From: Astropecten irregularis
Lineage: Eukaryota; Echinodermata; Asteroidea; Paxillosida; Astropectinidae
Length of the DNA stretch: 64,000 bases
Direction: 5' to 3'
Assembly (NCBI GenBank): GCA_963971285.1
Contig: OZ020262.1
Span: 8,996,745 to 9,060,744, forward strand
Made by a program: the position numbers and the translations under genes. The notes under the pieces are model-generated. The model was given only the letters and a program-made list of their open reading frames with translations, made no database searches and was not told the DNA's origin. Each line of letters opens with the position of its first letter. Within the stretch, counting starts at the first letter, position 1. Positions 19,315 through 31,556 of this stretch are shown in pieces.

Positions 19315-19957
19315 GGGCTGGCTTACCTAGAACATGGAGGAATGACTTTCCTTGCCTAGACCATGTCGTGCTCTGCACAGGGACAATACGCATTATGCAT
19401 GTTGCATGTGGCAGATCATGTGCACAAATACTTTTTCGTGGATAATTAAAATAATTTATGTATCTGCGAATTGTTTGGTGTGTGTTTTCTTGGAGCAATA
19501 TATTAGCAAAAACTCTAATCGGCTAACAAAAAAAAAAGGAAAAGTATGAGGGTTAATTCAAACTACCATTAAATTTGCAGTCATTGCTCCAAAAACTTGG
19601 AGACTCCTGGATGACTTTTTTTGAACTGTGAAGTTGAAGGATTTGACACTAAGGTCAATGGGAGTTTATTTCATGAAGCTGGATAGCTCTATGGTTTGGC
19701 GCACCCTGGAGAATGCAGAAATATCACATAGGGGCCCCCATGAGTCATGTAAATGACACATAGTTCAATGTACTTGAGTCTAAAGTCCTAGGGCGGATGC
19801 TGCTTATTAATTTACACATTATATTTTTTCATTCCCCCATACTGGTCAAATCCTTGCACGACTGGAAAAAGAGTCCATTACGGTACAAGATAGCTGCACG
19901 AATTGCAGGCTGGAAAGGAGACTACAATATATTGCGTACACAAAAAGATTAGTGTGT

Positions 19958-22900
19958 ATGATTGATACAATCATCGGGCTGGTCTCTATGAGAGAAGCAT
20001 CGAAGATGGGAGCAGGACAGCAAGGTGATGAGAGGCATTATAATCCTTCAAGATGCAAACCAACATGGGGAGTAGCCATCGTCGTTGCATCTCATATAAC
20101 TCTTGCTTTTCATGTCGGTATCTTGCGATGTGGTGGTGTCATGTATCTCAGCTGGCAAAATGAATTCAACACCAACGATAAAGATACGGCCACCATTGCC
20201 AGTATTATGTACAGCACATCTGCTTTCTCAGGTAATGTGTCCATTTCCGTAGCATTAGCACTAAGCGTACATTGTGTTGCCTAAGTAGGCCTTTTTTATG
20301 GATGATAATGTTTATAGATGCAATAATCCTGTACCGTACGTACGTAGGCCCGTACAAGACCGAGGCTAAATTCCAATTAAGAACGTATGTGACACAGAAA
20401 GATATGGGACTGACTAGCTACGCACAATAACAATAATACGCAAATTTCCAGAGGTCAACGATATTGTCTAAACATGAACTCGGCTCCAGGGGCCAATTTA
20501 TATGGCATGGGTCTGCTTAGCACAAACATTTGCTAGCATGAAATCTCTGTCTTAATAAGAACATGATGAACAACCAAATGTCCATGTGTTCTGTATCACT
20601 TGTGATTGTGCTTTGGCTGTTGTTCGCTGATCATGAATATGAAATTGAATTGTTTTGTTTTATTAAGCAAGACGTTTTGTGCTAAGGATCATGTTCATGA
20701 TCTACGCCCGGCCCATGAACATACCAATATCACCATGGAAAGCCTAAAATCTTTCTTGAATCCGGCCATGAGTGAAAAACAGACATTGACACATCATAAT
20801 GGAGAGACATTCAAGAATGTAATCCTAAAATTGACATCTATCGATGTGATGGCGTCATGTATCGACTGAGCTGACGACATGAATGTCATAGCAACGACAA
20901 AAAAACAGAAACCATTCCGAGGTTTTACTTAAATTAGCCCGGGTAACGTTTTGAAATTTACCCTTGCGCTTTCGTTTGATCATTATCGATCATTAACCTC
21001 GGTCTCAAATGAAATTTGGGTAGGCCTATTTTCAAATTTATCCGTAAAATGTTTCATCTTCATCATGTTCTTGTCAGGAATCTTGGGCGGCATTTTGACG
21101 AAACGAACCGGCTGCAGATTCACGGGAATGCTGGGTGGATTCCTGACTTCATTTGGTATCTTCTGCAGTTGTTGGGTAAACAACATCCACCAGATGTACG
21201 TCACAGCAGCAATTACAGGTGACTCGAGTATTTGGTGATCGTGTCCCGTTTTTTTTTAATATTAAATTTTAAAATTATCGTAAAATTGGCTGCGTTTAAA
21301 GATTGGTATTATAAGCATTGCACTGCTGAAGATTGGTACGGTGAAGTTCCATTGAAGCAAATTTCATATGTCAGGGTATCTGCGAGATCTAGCAAGTTAA
21401 ATTGTAGATTTTTTAAGACCTAAATTTCTAGTGCATCTCTTAATAGTTGAATTTAAGATCAATACAAAAAAGAACATTATAACTATAGCAGGGATCGATT
21501 TCACCAAACTCATCGTAACTTACTATTAATCATTGGACTTACGTGATGCATGCAGCCCTAGTAGGATAGACCCCCTCCGATGAGTTATCCTTCGTAAATC
21601 GAGTTACGATCGACGGTAGGGCTTTGTGAAATTGATCCATGGTAGTTTCATCAAACTCATCGTAACTTACTATCAGTCGTATGACCTATGTTACATTGTA
21701 GCCCATACGTAGGATACGATAGGTTATCCTTCGTAACTCGATTTACGATCGATCGTAGGGCTTTGTGAAATCGATCCATGGTAGTTTCACCAAACTCATC
21801 GTAACTTACTATCAGTCGTACGACCTATGCTACATTGTACCCCATACGTAGGATACGATAGGTTATCCTTCGTAACTCGATTTACGATAGGCTTTCATAT
21901 CGATTTGTTTGGGCCAGTTTGACTACTTATACCTCGGTCACATTTGCTATACGGCTAGCGTACGGCGGCCGTTTGTACCCAAAATCGAGAGAAACGTGCG
22001 GCGGCCGCCGAAAATCTGCGGCGGCCTCAGGGTCGCCTTACGGCACATCCCTAATTTTTACAGACCGTAAGGGTGGCCGTAGAGTTATAGCGCGGAGTTA
22101 TAACTCTTTTCATTTGAACGTTCGCCGTGGCAATTCGACCCGCCGTAGCCATCCCGTAGAACGGTTTTTCAGTTCCCGTACGCTCGACGCACGCTATCCG
22201 TAACACTTTGGAAACTTTGCAATGAAATGACCATCGTGGAAAATAGTTTTGTGTATGGCAAACCCCTCATTATAATACTTATTGTATGCTGCGGGCGCTT
22301 TGCAGCAAGCTTGCGTCTTCCATTTTGTCAACGGCCGCCGCAGGGTCACCCTAAGGCGACCGTGCGTCATCACTTTAAAGGATGTGACGGCAGCCGCAGG
22401 TTTTTTCTCCCCATAAATTAAAAATACGCCGTGCGGCAACCCTAACAATGTGACTGCTACAGTGTTTTACCGTGGAAATACTGCGGCGACCCTATAATTG
22501 TTACTGGCCGTAGATATTTTAGAATCCACGGCGGCCGCGGCAAATGTGAGCAAATGTGACCTAGGCATTAAGAATGTGAAATAAATGCTGTGCATCCACA
22601 TTGGTTCTGTGTGTGATCTTATCTCACGAACAGTGTGTGGGTGTTCGCTCAACCGTGAAGAGGGATTGTCAAGGCTTTGGAATACTCAACTTTCAAGGTG
22701 GGGTGGGGTGGTATATACAAAGACAGAGGAAGTCATGACTTGACCCATTAACAACTCTTGACTTATTAAAAAAATTATATAGTACATTCTGAATGTTTCC
22801 ATCCATATCCAATTGGATTTGTGAGGCATCTTTTCCATAATGAGATGAGTTTTACCACTACAAGAAGTGTTTCCACACCTACACAAAAATGGACTTGTCC

Positions 22901-25858
22901 GGAAATCTCAGCGTCCCCTGCTCAAGCCATGCATGGTGTATCAACAAGCTGATTTTCTTCGTGTTCGAAGGCAACATTTACAGCACAATTATAGAATATT
23001 CCGACAAGATACTGCAAATTTGTTTAGATGACGGGAATCCCCATATTATCAGCTTTATTCTCGTATACTTTTTAGAGTCTGAGAATAATTCTAAGGGGAG
23101 AACTTATCGTAGAGAAACAGCCCACTAACTGAAGAATTTCGTTTATTATTCAGCTGGTCATGCACGTTCCAATGCAGTATGTAACAGTGGTTTTGATTGG
23201 CTCAAAATCTTTGGGCTGAAAATGACAGGTCTTTATTTTGGCCAATCAGCTTCATTTTAACAAAGGTTGTAGAGAAACATCTGCTCTTGGTTATCCCGGA
23301 GGAACCTAAGAAATCGGTTGAGGGCGTCCTAAGTTGTAAGCAAAACTGTGCTGCAATGGTGCATTATTTCGGCCCAAAAAGACGAGTTTGCACAGTAAAA
23401 GTGGGGAAACCGACCATTTATAGCTCAAAAATGACAGGTCCATAAAGTCTTCAAAAGATTATTTTAAGATATCATTCGAAAAAGGAATAATGTACCTTCT
23501 TCATGCTGAAGGAACCTTTTTTATATCATGAGCCGTTCAAAAGTTATGGTGTTACAAAGCCAAAATTTGCGCGTTTTTTGACTGTTTTTGAGGACTTCGG
23601 AGCTGTAGCGGGTGCGTGTTGCTTAGGTTTCCCTAACAAATCGATATGGTGAAATCGACCCCTGAGGTTGATTTCACTAACCCATCGTAACTTACTATCA
23701 GTCGTAGGACTTGTGATGCACTGCAGCTAGCCTATACGTAGGAAACGATGGGTTATCCCTCGTATCTCGCGTTACGATCAATCATAGGGCTTTGTGATTA
23801 CAACATAATGAGTTTTGGTTGTAATTGTTGTTCATTATTATCTTTTTTTTATTTTTGGTTTGCCTTTAGGGTGTGGTACTGGTGTCGCATACATCCCGGT
23901 GGTAGTCGTAGTGGCGAAATATTTCAAGAAGAGATATAAGATTGCCCATTCATTGACCTATTCTGGAGTAGGCAGCGGAATCATAGCATTACCACCTCTC
24001 GTTCAATATCTTTTGGATATTTATGGATGGCGAGGAGCGAGTCTAATCGTCTCCGCAATACTGGCCAATTCTGTTGCACTTTGCGCACTTTTCCGGCCAG
24101 TTCCCGAACAGAAGAAGACAACGGACTTGGACGAAGATGCTGAGACAAAAAGTCAACTTGTGGAGCAAAATGCTGTAAGCAACATTCAGTGTGACTCTGA
24201 TCAGTCTTCAAGTAGGCCTCGTGAAACGGATGGTGAGGATGCCTCCGATTCTGAAGAAGTTCAAGTTCTAAGTAAATCACCTCAATCTGAGAGCGTTGGG
24301 AATAGTGAGAAGTCCAGGCGAACCTGCAATGTATTGAAGAGATACGCAACCAGTCTCGGATTTGATATCTTCGCAAAAAGCTACCGATTTGTTGTCTTGT
24401 GCATGGTTTACTTGTTGTTCTACATTCCCTACATTGCGTTTGTGTTATACGCTGCTCCACGTGCTCAAAGTATCGGTGTGGCGCCCTCTACGGCCGCATT
24501 GTTAATCAGTCTAGTCGGCATCGGAAGTCTACTTGGTCGTCTTGGAAACGGTTTATTAGTGAGCTGGAAGCTATCTGCTGAACATGTTACAGCCATCTCC
24601 ATGGTTTTGGGTAGTGCAACAGTTCTTCTGCTTTTGGTGGATAGTTTCATCGTTATTGCGACTGCTTCGTTGATACAAGGATTCACATCGGGATTCTTCA
24701 TTGCAGTCAGTGTTGCTTTGACAAGACGCTATGTCGGCCTGAAACATTTGGGTCTTGGGATTGGAGTGATGCAGTGTTTTGGCGGCGTTGGACTTTTGGT
24801 TGGTCCCGTATTGGCAGGTAATTCCTTGTTTATTATCAATATGTTACATCTGTTTAACTATATATTAAGCTTGACAAGTTAACAAATTTATATGGCCTTT
24901 GAAAATGAACAAAGACAAATTGACTGGAGCGGGATTCGAGCCAGCGACCACCGGAATACCGTACCGGGGCTTTTACCAACTGAGCTACCCAGCCCTATAT
25001 CCAAAGGATCATTACTCGCAGCAATTATGTGAAGCAGTAGGCCTACAGTGAGGGATCACTCAAAGAGGATACGGCTTTCTAATCATAATCAACAAATAAG
25101 TTTCCCTTGTGGTTATTTGAAATTTATATGGCGTTTAAGTTTTGTATTCTTTAAATAAAGATAAAAAGACAGTTTTACAAAGTTACAAGTGTCTATTGTT
25201 ATGGCCACACCCTACCTCCAAACAGACTACATCACGTGCTCATGGTTGTAACTACAAAAAACAATAGGTCTAAAAGTGAAACATTTCAGGTCAAAAGAGT
25301 AAAGTCAAAAGGCGGAAGAAACTAATAACTTGTTCAAGGCGTTTGCGATTTAGTTGTGTCATGCATGGGTAAAATACGGTGAGTCATGAATTTAGATTTA
25401 GTTATATTACTAGATCCACTATGCATACGATATTCATTGACCAAGCTTTGCATTATTTCATAAATTAAGCAGACCGATCCATCAAGCCCCGCCCCCATTA
25501 TGTTTCTGACCAATCACAACCGTGGCTTCCGACACTTAAGTTCGAGTACGCTCGCGTATCAGAGCGCGCAACTGGAACGTGAAGTGTGATTGGATATCGA
25601 CGCGTGTTCATAACCCACGTGTGTTTAGTGGGAGGGGCTTACTGAATCGGTAAGTTTAAAAGGTCGTTACAATTATTAATGTTCATTTATTTTCTTTATA
25701 CAGGTTGGTTGCTGGACGTAACAGGAAGTTATGCCACCGTGTTCCTTATAATGGCAGGACTGTACGTGCTCTGTGCTTTACAAATGCTTCTCTTTCCATT
25801 ACTGAAACGGATTGAACCTGGAATAGAAATCAATCCATTGGAATATGAATCAGTGTAG
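19958..25858 (+). CDS. SLC16/monocarboxylate-transporter-like protein, copy B
   Basis: Exons: 19,958-20,231; 21,078-21,218; 23,870-24,817; 25,704-25,858. All introns are phase 1 and exons 2, 3 and 4 have exactly the lengths of those in copy A (141, 948, 155), giving 505 aa. The protein shares the SLC16 segments KRYKIAHSLTYSGVGSG and YGWRGASL and the acidic central loop. Exon 4 differs from that of copy A at only a few bases, and long blocks in exon 3 are nearly identical. By contrast the helices around residues 385-460 differ strongly. The introns are longer than in copy A and full of MITEs. Substrate unknown; a plasma-membrane carrier is the expected role. Confidence 0.85.
20488..20692. mobile_element. 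MITE family 2 copy, decayed
   Basis: The copy starts GGGGCCAATTTATATGGCAT and runs to TTTTGTGCTAAGGATCATG. It lies in intron 1 of SLC16-like copy B. Confidence 0.5.
21488..21905. repeat. Three tandem copies of palindromic MITE family 5
   Basis: Copies at about 21,488-21,645, 21,646-21,777 and 21,778-21,905 each start near TTTCACCAAACTCATCGTAA and end near GATCGTAGGGCTTTGTGAAA. The second and third are closer to each other (both have ACCTATG, TACATTGTA and CCATACGTAGG) than to the first, so they arose by local duplication rather than by three insertions. Confidence 0.6.
21932..22565. mobile_element. GC-rich DNA element with GGTCACATTTGC ends
   Basis: The ends CCTCGGTCACATTTGC and GCAAATGTGACCTAGG are 16-bp inverted repeats with one mismatch. 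The interior contains many GGCGGCCG-type blocks and CpGs in contrast to the AT-rich neighbourhood. There is no recognisable protein and no clear target duplication. Confidence 0.55.
22570..23640. other. Intronic stretch of SLC16-like copy B, nothing assigned
   Basis: No exon, SINE or listed family is recognised. A short direct repeat, AAAATGACAGGTC, occurs at about 23,219 and 23,429, suggesting the edges of an unclassified repeat. Confidence 0.35.
23648..23797. mobile_element. Palindromic MITE family 5 copy
   Basis: The copy starts AATCGACCCCTGAGGTTGAT and ends ATCATAGGGCTTTGTGAT. Its right edge lies 70 bp before exon 3 of SLC16-like copy B. Confidence 0.5.
24905..25010 (-). mobile_element. 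tRNA-derived SINE, reverse orientation
   Basis: The reverse complement shows TGGGTAGCTCAGTTGGTAAA (A box) and GGTTCGAAT-like (one change) B box, ending in the CAATTTGTCTTTGTTCATTT tail. It lies in intron 3 of copy B. Copy A carries a SINE of the same family at a comparable place but in the opposite orientation, so the two insertions are independent. Confidence 0.6.
25471..25652. mobile_element. Foldback MITE with CCGATCCATCAAGCCCCGCCC ends
   Basis: The left end pairs with GGGAGGGGCTTACTGAATCGG on the right. An inner block, TTTCTGACCAATCACAA, recurs at about 35,950, 46,440 and 54,365, so pieces of this family are dispersed through the window. Confidence 0.5.
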
Positions 25859-26754
25859 ATTTTCAATGTTGGAGCGAATCTTTGGATCGTGAAGGCTAAG
25901 TCCAAGACCCTTAATTTTCAGCCAGGCCTAGGCATAGGATCAGACGCGGCACTGAGACGACACGTGCAGCGCACGGACTTTCAAAGCAACTGCTATTTTG
26001 GCAGTCTTCTCTTCAACAAGTTTTCGTAATTCATGCCTTCAATACGACAAAACCGCCGACAAAACACATATTCAAATATCAAATAGAGGGCTCCACTTAA
26101 GATATTGAGTAACTCGCTGGGATAAATTAATTATGGACATGAAGGATAAAAACACACATTGATCTTTGATGGATGTAAACGTCTTCTTTATTGTCAGTAA
26201 AAAAAGAAGCTAAAATGGTCCATGCTTTTTGGTTCTTTGCAATAGAAACATCATTACTTGCATGCAGTGTTATGTTATATTGTGGTAGTCACGTTGGGGG
26301 TTGTATGCAAATTAGAATTACCATATTCATAAGCAAAACTGTGATGTCATCAAGGCAACATAATTTTTTTTACTGTCCTTACTCGTAACCAAACATTTTG
26401 TGTCTGCAATATTCTTACTCAATTCGAAAATTTCGTAACAAAACATCTTTCTTATTCACACCGTGTATAATTATTTTGTATAACATTTGGATTTGGATGT
26501 ACCGCAGTACCGGACGGGTATAAAATATTGAACGGACGCTTCAATGTTTCTGGGCTCTGTTATCATCAATCAATATTCCATCTTCAAATAATGCAATGCC
26601 TTCTTAAAACGCTACCTCGATTTTCTAGAATTATCACAGCAAGTCTTCCTGCAGTTACTGCAATATGTTGTGAGTTATAAAAGTGAGTTTTATAAGACTT
26701 TTGTACACGGCGATGCTTGTTATACTGCACGGACTGAATCATAATTTGTACAGG

Positions 26755-26990
26755 GCGAATACGAAACGGAGGCTTGGGCTCAGGCTCCAGCTCTGACATC
26801 CATCTGCAAATATAGGTTGTGGTTTTTCATTGAAGCTGAAGATCTGTTTTCCTTTCCAAACCAGGGATTCTACTTCAGAACCACAGCCATAAGCCTCTAT
26901 TTTGACACCAGTTATTTCAGAATGGATTCATGAAAATGGAGCCGCAGCCTGAGACGGAGCTCGAGCCTGAGCCTCCGTTTCGTAAACGCC
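26755..26990. mobile_element. GAGCC-ended MITE (family 6)
   Basis: Ends are CGAAACGGAGGCTTGGGCTC and GAGCCTGAGCCTCCGTTTCG. The interior has AATGAAAAACCACAACCTAT in reverse and a block TCAGAATGGATTCATGAA. Other copies, at 38,930-39,075 and 45,895-46,115, have expanded arrays at their ends. Confidence 0.55.
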
Positions 26991-28420
26991 TGCATTATGA
27001 AGTGCTTCAGGTTGATCATGATAATTATTATAATACCTTGTATGTGCAATGAGAATCAATAATACTTTGGCTCTTTGGCTTACACCAAGTTGCAATGTTT
27101 TTATTATTTAAGCGTTTTACATCCATCAAGCGAAAAGCATAATATTTCGTTAAAATCTGAGTAAAAGAAACAATTATTTCGAAATTTCACATCATTTCTT
27201 AAAACGATAACTCAACTCAACTCAACTCAACTCATCATTTTGGCAGTGTATCCCACGCCCTGAGTTGTGAAGCTTTGCTATTAACTTAACTTGTTTTGTT
27301 TTCAACTTAAGTCAGTGAAACGTTGTGATACCACCTGTGTAAGAACGCTAAATGCCTTAGTCATTATTAATTAATTAATTAATTAAACTGACTGAATCTG
27401 ACGTACCTGTTAGCAGCTGGTGAAGCTAATTCAGCAGCTGGGCTGGCTACTCCCAACATTTTGTAATTGTTTTCATAATGTGAGGCTTGTGAGCAGCTAG
27501 TATGAAGAATGGTTCGTTGCGATTGGCAATATTCGTTTATGAAAAAAGACCCAATAGTCTGACCACAAAGCAATTTAACAGTTTGAGGGACATGTAACTA
27601 TAAAGTGGAAAGTCATTTTGGTTAAGCTTATTGTTAAGAACAAAAAACAATTAGATTGCGCTCTTAAAAGTTTCTTTTCATAATGTCTGCCCAAACATTT
27701 CGAATGTTAGACGAGAAGGCCTTCATTACGAAGAAATAAAAGAAACTTTAAGAGCCGAACAGCGTACAGATCTTTAATTGTTTAAGAAGCTGGAGGGTAG
27801 TGAGTACAGCAGGAGATGTAGCACCCGACATGGACTCTCAAGCATGCATCCATCATCTTCCAAGACAGAAGGAGGCCAACGATATGTTGTTTGTTTGTCT
27901 GTTTGTTTGTTAGGGGCTAATCAGCAAAAACTGCCAAAACTGACACCAAAAATTTGAGATAATTCGACAGATTAAGATTCAGACGTAAGTTTCTATTACG
28001 GTACCCTCTAAATGCAAACGAGTGGTGGTTATTTCACTCTTCTGGAATGGGTTTCAATCTGGGCCAGAGTGAAAAATCACTCCAAACGATGCAAAATTCA
28101 CTCACTGAAAGAGTGGAAGACAGCTCGATAAAGACTTGTCCCTCATATGGCTCTTCAACGAGTGGCTTTTTCACTCTTTTTCATTTAGGGAGTAGTGCAT
28201 TGCCATCAATACACATGTTATTTTAAGATCTTATAGGGTTCAAAAAGTCATACTACTCCACCCACATCGAATAATCAGCCTTTTTCCCAAACTTCAATGG
28301 GCTTAATGGATTTGGGGGTTAGAGAAAACGTGTTGATGCATGAATTTAGCAGGAAATTTTTAATGGAAATATGGAATAAAGGGCCATGAGACGTGCGAGC
28401 ATGCCATTTCCATGGACCTG
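26991..28420. other. Intergenic stretch without a gene
   Basis: No coding region is recognised. A CTCAA pentamer repeats about five times at 27,209-27,233 and (TTAA)n at 27,369-27,385. An imperfect foldback lies at about 27,645-27,785. Confidence 0.4.
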
Positions 28421-28423
28421 ATA

Positions 28424-28786
28424 TTAAAGGTCATTTCATACTTTGATTCTTGTCAAAGAAATGCAGATTCATAGGTAAATATATCAAGGAAGATACAGTA
28501 ACAGTCATCTGTGAAATTCCCAGTCCCATATGGTGCCCACTTTTTGAGAAAACAGTAAAAAACACCCACGGTATTTTTTAAAATCTTTTCACCGTTTTTT
28601 TTTTTCATCTTTTAAAGAAAAACACAATTGTTTTGGGCCATTGGTTTTACTCTTTTCTGGATAAATACAGCATTTCAGGCGGAAAGATTTTAACGGTATG
28701 TTTGTACCATCACCATCTTTATACCCTTTAAGTTTGTGAAGATTTCTGTTTTAGTATATGATACCAAAGTATGATAGTACCTTTAA
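28424..28786 (+). mobile_element. TTAA MITE family 1, full-length copy
   Basis: TTAAAGGT opens the copy and ACCTTTAA closes it. Inner landmarks are TTGTCAAAGAAATGCAGATT, CAGTCCCATATGGTGCCCAC and AAATACAGCATTTCAGGCGG. Confidence 0.7.
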
Positions 28787-29154
28787 GGGTGTGAGTCGGA
28801 AAATTCGGTTTTGCCGCGCATATTGGTATTCATAATGATCATACCCAAGGCGCCAGATAATATAATAGCAATGTGCAAATTAGGTTTGCCCTTCACCGAC
28901 GTAGGTGCGCCAGTTATTTCCATCTATATTGTAATACGGGCCTACTTTATTCTGTTCATCGATCCCAAACCAATACGATTGGCTTATTCTATATATTCAA
29001 AACCAAAATCTGGGATCACGTATACGCCTATGACAGGTCAGGTATGTATACAGAAGTTGAAGGTTATTGTCCTATCACAAACTGTAAACATCCAAGAAAA
29101 GTACTTTACCCCAAGGATAATTATAACCAAAACCTTTCATGCAGTTGAATGTGG

Positions 29155-29515
29155 AGTTAAAAGGTAATGCCATACTTTGGTTTTTGTCAAAGAAATACAG
29201 ATTCATGGGCAAAATTATCAAGGAAGATACAGTAACAGTCGTCTGTGAAATTCCCAGTCTCGTACGGTGCCCACTCTTTGAGAAAACAGTGAGAAAACAG
29301 CCACAGTATTTCTTAAGTCTTTTCTATTTTATTTTTGATCTTTAAAATATCAAAAGTAATTTTGGTTATTGGTGTTACTCTTTTCTTGATAAATACAGCA
29401 TTTCATGCAGAAACATTTTAACGGTATGTTTCTACCATCACCACCTTCATACCCTGTAAGTTATAGGTAAATCTGTGGAGAATTTCTGTTTCGGTATGCT
29501 ACCAAAGTATGAAAC
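29155..29515 (+). mobile_element. TTAA MITE family 1 copy
   Basis: The copy starts TTAAAAGGTAATGCCATACT and ends GCTACCAAAGTATGAAACTG, with all inner landmarks present. Confidence 0.65.
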
Positions 29516-29740
29516 TGTTTTTGAATCCGTTTTACGGTGTGTTATAATACGCCATGCGTCTTATGAATCCGCTTTCCTTGTCATTTTGATAATTCCTGCA
29601 TGGTATAGAATTACAGCCAGAATTGCTGATCAATATTTTTGCACTTCTACAATACTTTATTATCGGAAACTCAATTTATCGATTCATTAATTAATTTATC
29701 GATTTATTTCAAGAAACCAACAGCGATTACCCGTCACCTA

Positions 29741-29986
29741 CTGTGGGGCCAATTTCATAGAGCTGCTTAGCACAAAAAATGCTTAGCACAAAAATAGCTT
29801 GCCATTAAAACAAACCACCACTGAAAATTCCATTTGATATTCATGGTCAGCGAACAACAGCCAAAGAACAATCACAAGCGATACACAACACATGGAAATT
29901 TGGTTATTAATTATGTTTTTACTATTGACAGAAATGTCATGCTTAGTGAATTTTTATGCTTAGCAGCTCTATATGAAATTGACCCC
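29741..29986. mobile_element. MITE family 2, complete copy
   Basis: GGGGCCAATTTCATAGAGCT and its near-complement GCAGCTCTATATGAAATTGACCCC bound the copy. Confidence 0.65.
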
Positions 29987-30340
29987 TGGTTTGATTCATT
30001 TAAAAAGGTTAAAGATAATTAACATGTGAAAATAATACATTAGTATTGTTATTTTTCATTCCCCAAACCATAATGCGAAGAAATTCATTTCATTCCTTTT
30101 AATAAGCAAATCATCTTCATTATTTACATTGATCCATATTTCAATGTTGCACTATAATATTTTGTTCCAATCAATACAAAATGTGGTCCATTCCTATCCA
30201 ACGTTATTTTTCTGGACATTTGTCCCCTCATTTTGGGTAAACGTTTGAATTTTACAAAAAATAGAAATGCATCGAAATATTTACTCTTTTTAGGACAATT
30301 ATAGGCTCATCGGACTTTCAAATTGAAATATATATTACTG

Positions 30341-30470
30341 AAAAGTGAACAAAGGCAAATTGACTGGAGCGGGATTCGAACCAGCGACCTCCGGAATACC
30401 GTACCGGTACGGTATTCCGGAGGTCGCTGGTTCGAATCCCACTCCAGTCATTGTTTCTTTGATCACTTTT
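30341..30470. repeat. Near-perfect 130-bp palindrome made of two SINE 3' halves
   Basis: Two SINE 3' parts stand head to head with their junction at GGTAC^CGGTACC-like sequence (centre 30,405/30,406). Over the inner 45 bp per arm only one base is unpaired, and pairing goes on less perfectly to AAAAGTGA at both outer edges. Each arm has the B box GGTTCGAATCCC and the CTCCAGTCA tail; the A box is missing. Confidence 0.75.
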
Positions 30471-30738
30471 CAATGACTTCAAATTAACCAGTCAGTTTCC
30501 CTTGTGGTAATAATTTTGATAATTAAAATACAGATCACTACATCCTATTCGTATACACCAGAGACACCATAAAAATAATATCTTATTGTTTTACCGTCAT
30601 TAATTTTAAATTTTTTATTCCACATTCGTAAAGTAACTCGTTTTTTTGATATTACTGAAAAAGCCGTTTTTAAATGCCGCTATAACGTTAAGTTAAATAC
30701 TGAAGAATGTGTTCAATAAATAAAGTATACATAATTTA

Positions 30739-31181
30739 TACAGGGTGTCCCAGAAAAAAAACGCTACACTGTCAGGACCCATTATGTTAAAATTAAACTG
30801 TTTATCACTTCAAGATTCAGATATGTCATACAACCATGTCTTGGCTATCACAATGTAGAATTTAAGTATATAGGGTTGAAATTGGCGAGAATATGACGAA
30901 TTGAAAGAGTACTCCTTAAAAACAAATTTGCAAGGATAACACGCATAGTGGTCAATACACACATAATGTGTATATGATTAAAATCGGGTTTGAGGTTGGG
31001 TAATTCAGTCTTAGTTTGTTCACTCAATTTCAGTCAAATTGTGCTTAAATTCTACATGGTGATAGCCAAGACATGGTTGTATCAAGTCTGAACCTTGTAG
31101 TGATAGTTTTCATAGTTTAATTTTCATATAATAGTTCTCGACACAAAGTGTTGTTTTTTTAGGGGGACACCCTGTATACAT
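30739..31181. mobile_element. Mariner-type foldback element
   Basis: The ends TACAGGGTGTCCC and GGGACACCCTGTA are inverted repeats within a TA context, typical of Tc1/mariner-derived elements. Longer internal stretches also pair (ACAACCATGTCTTGGCTATC with its complement at about 31,060). Non-coding. Confidence 0.6.
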
Positions 31182-31556
31182 GCCTATAGAGTCAACCCCC
31201 CTTTGGGTGCTGAAATATATACCATCTTTACTGTAATGAACATCAAAAATCCAAAAGAAAAAGCATAAGTGCTAAACATCAATACATCATGGCCCGTTCA
31301 TTATTTCTATATTATCAGAAAATATCACGCCATTCAAAGTGTTCTCATCTTCATAAAGCTAGTTTAAAACCAGCACAAAATAGTAAACAAAAAGGGCAGA
31401 TTTAGGATTATTTAATTAGTCGTTGGCCTATACTGGACATTACCCCATGGAAATATCTTAAGTTCAATCAATCAATTTGTATAATATTCATTATTTCTCA
31501 TTTCAAAGACTATTGAATTTCATGGAGTTTAGGTCGTGTTTCGACGCATTACTAAG

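Noticed and set aside
18842-19498. 218-codon minus-strand frame with Pro/Gly-rich sequence
   Set aside because: It lies in the GC-rich hAT-like element and reads through homopolymer runs and an (AAT)n tract; no domain seen.
23197-23445. 82-codon plus-strand frame in the intron of SLC16-like copy B
   Set aside because: It is not framed by splice sites and is bordered by direct repeats, with no similarity I recognise.
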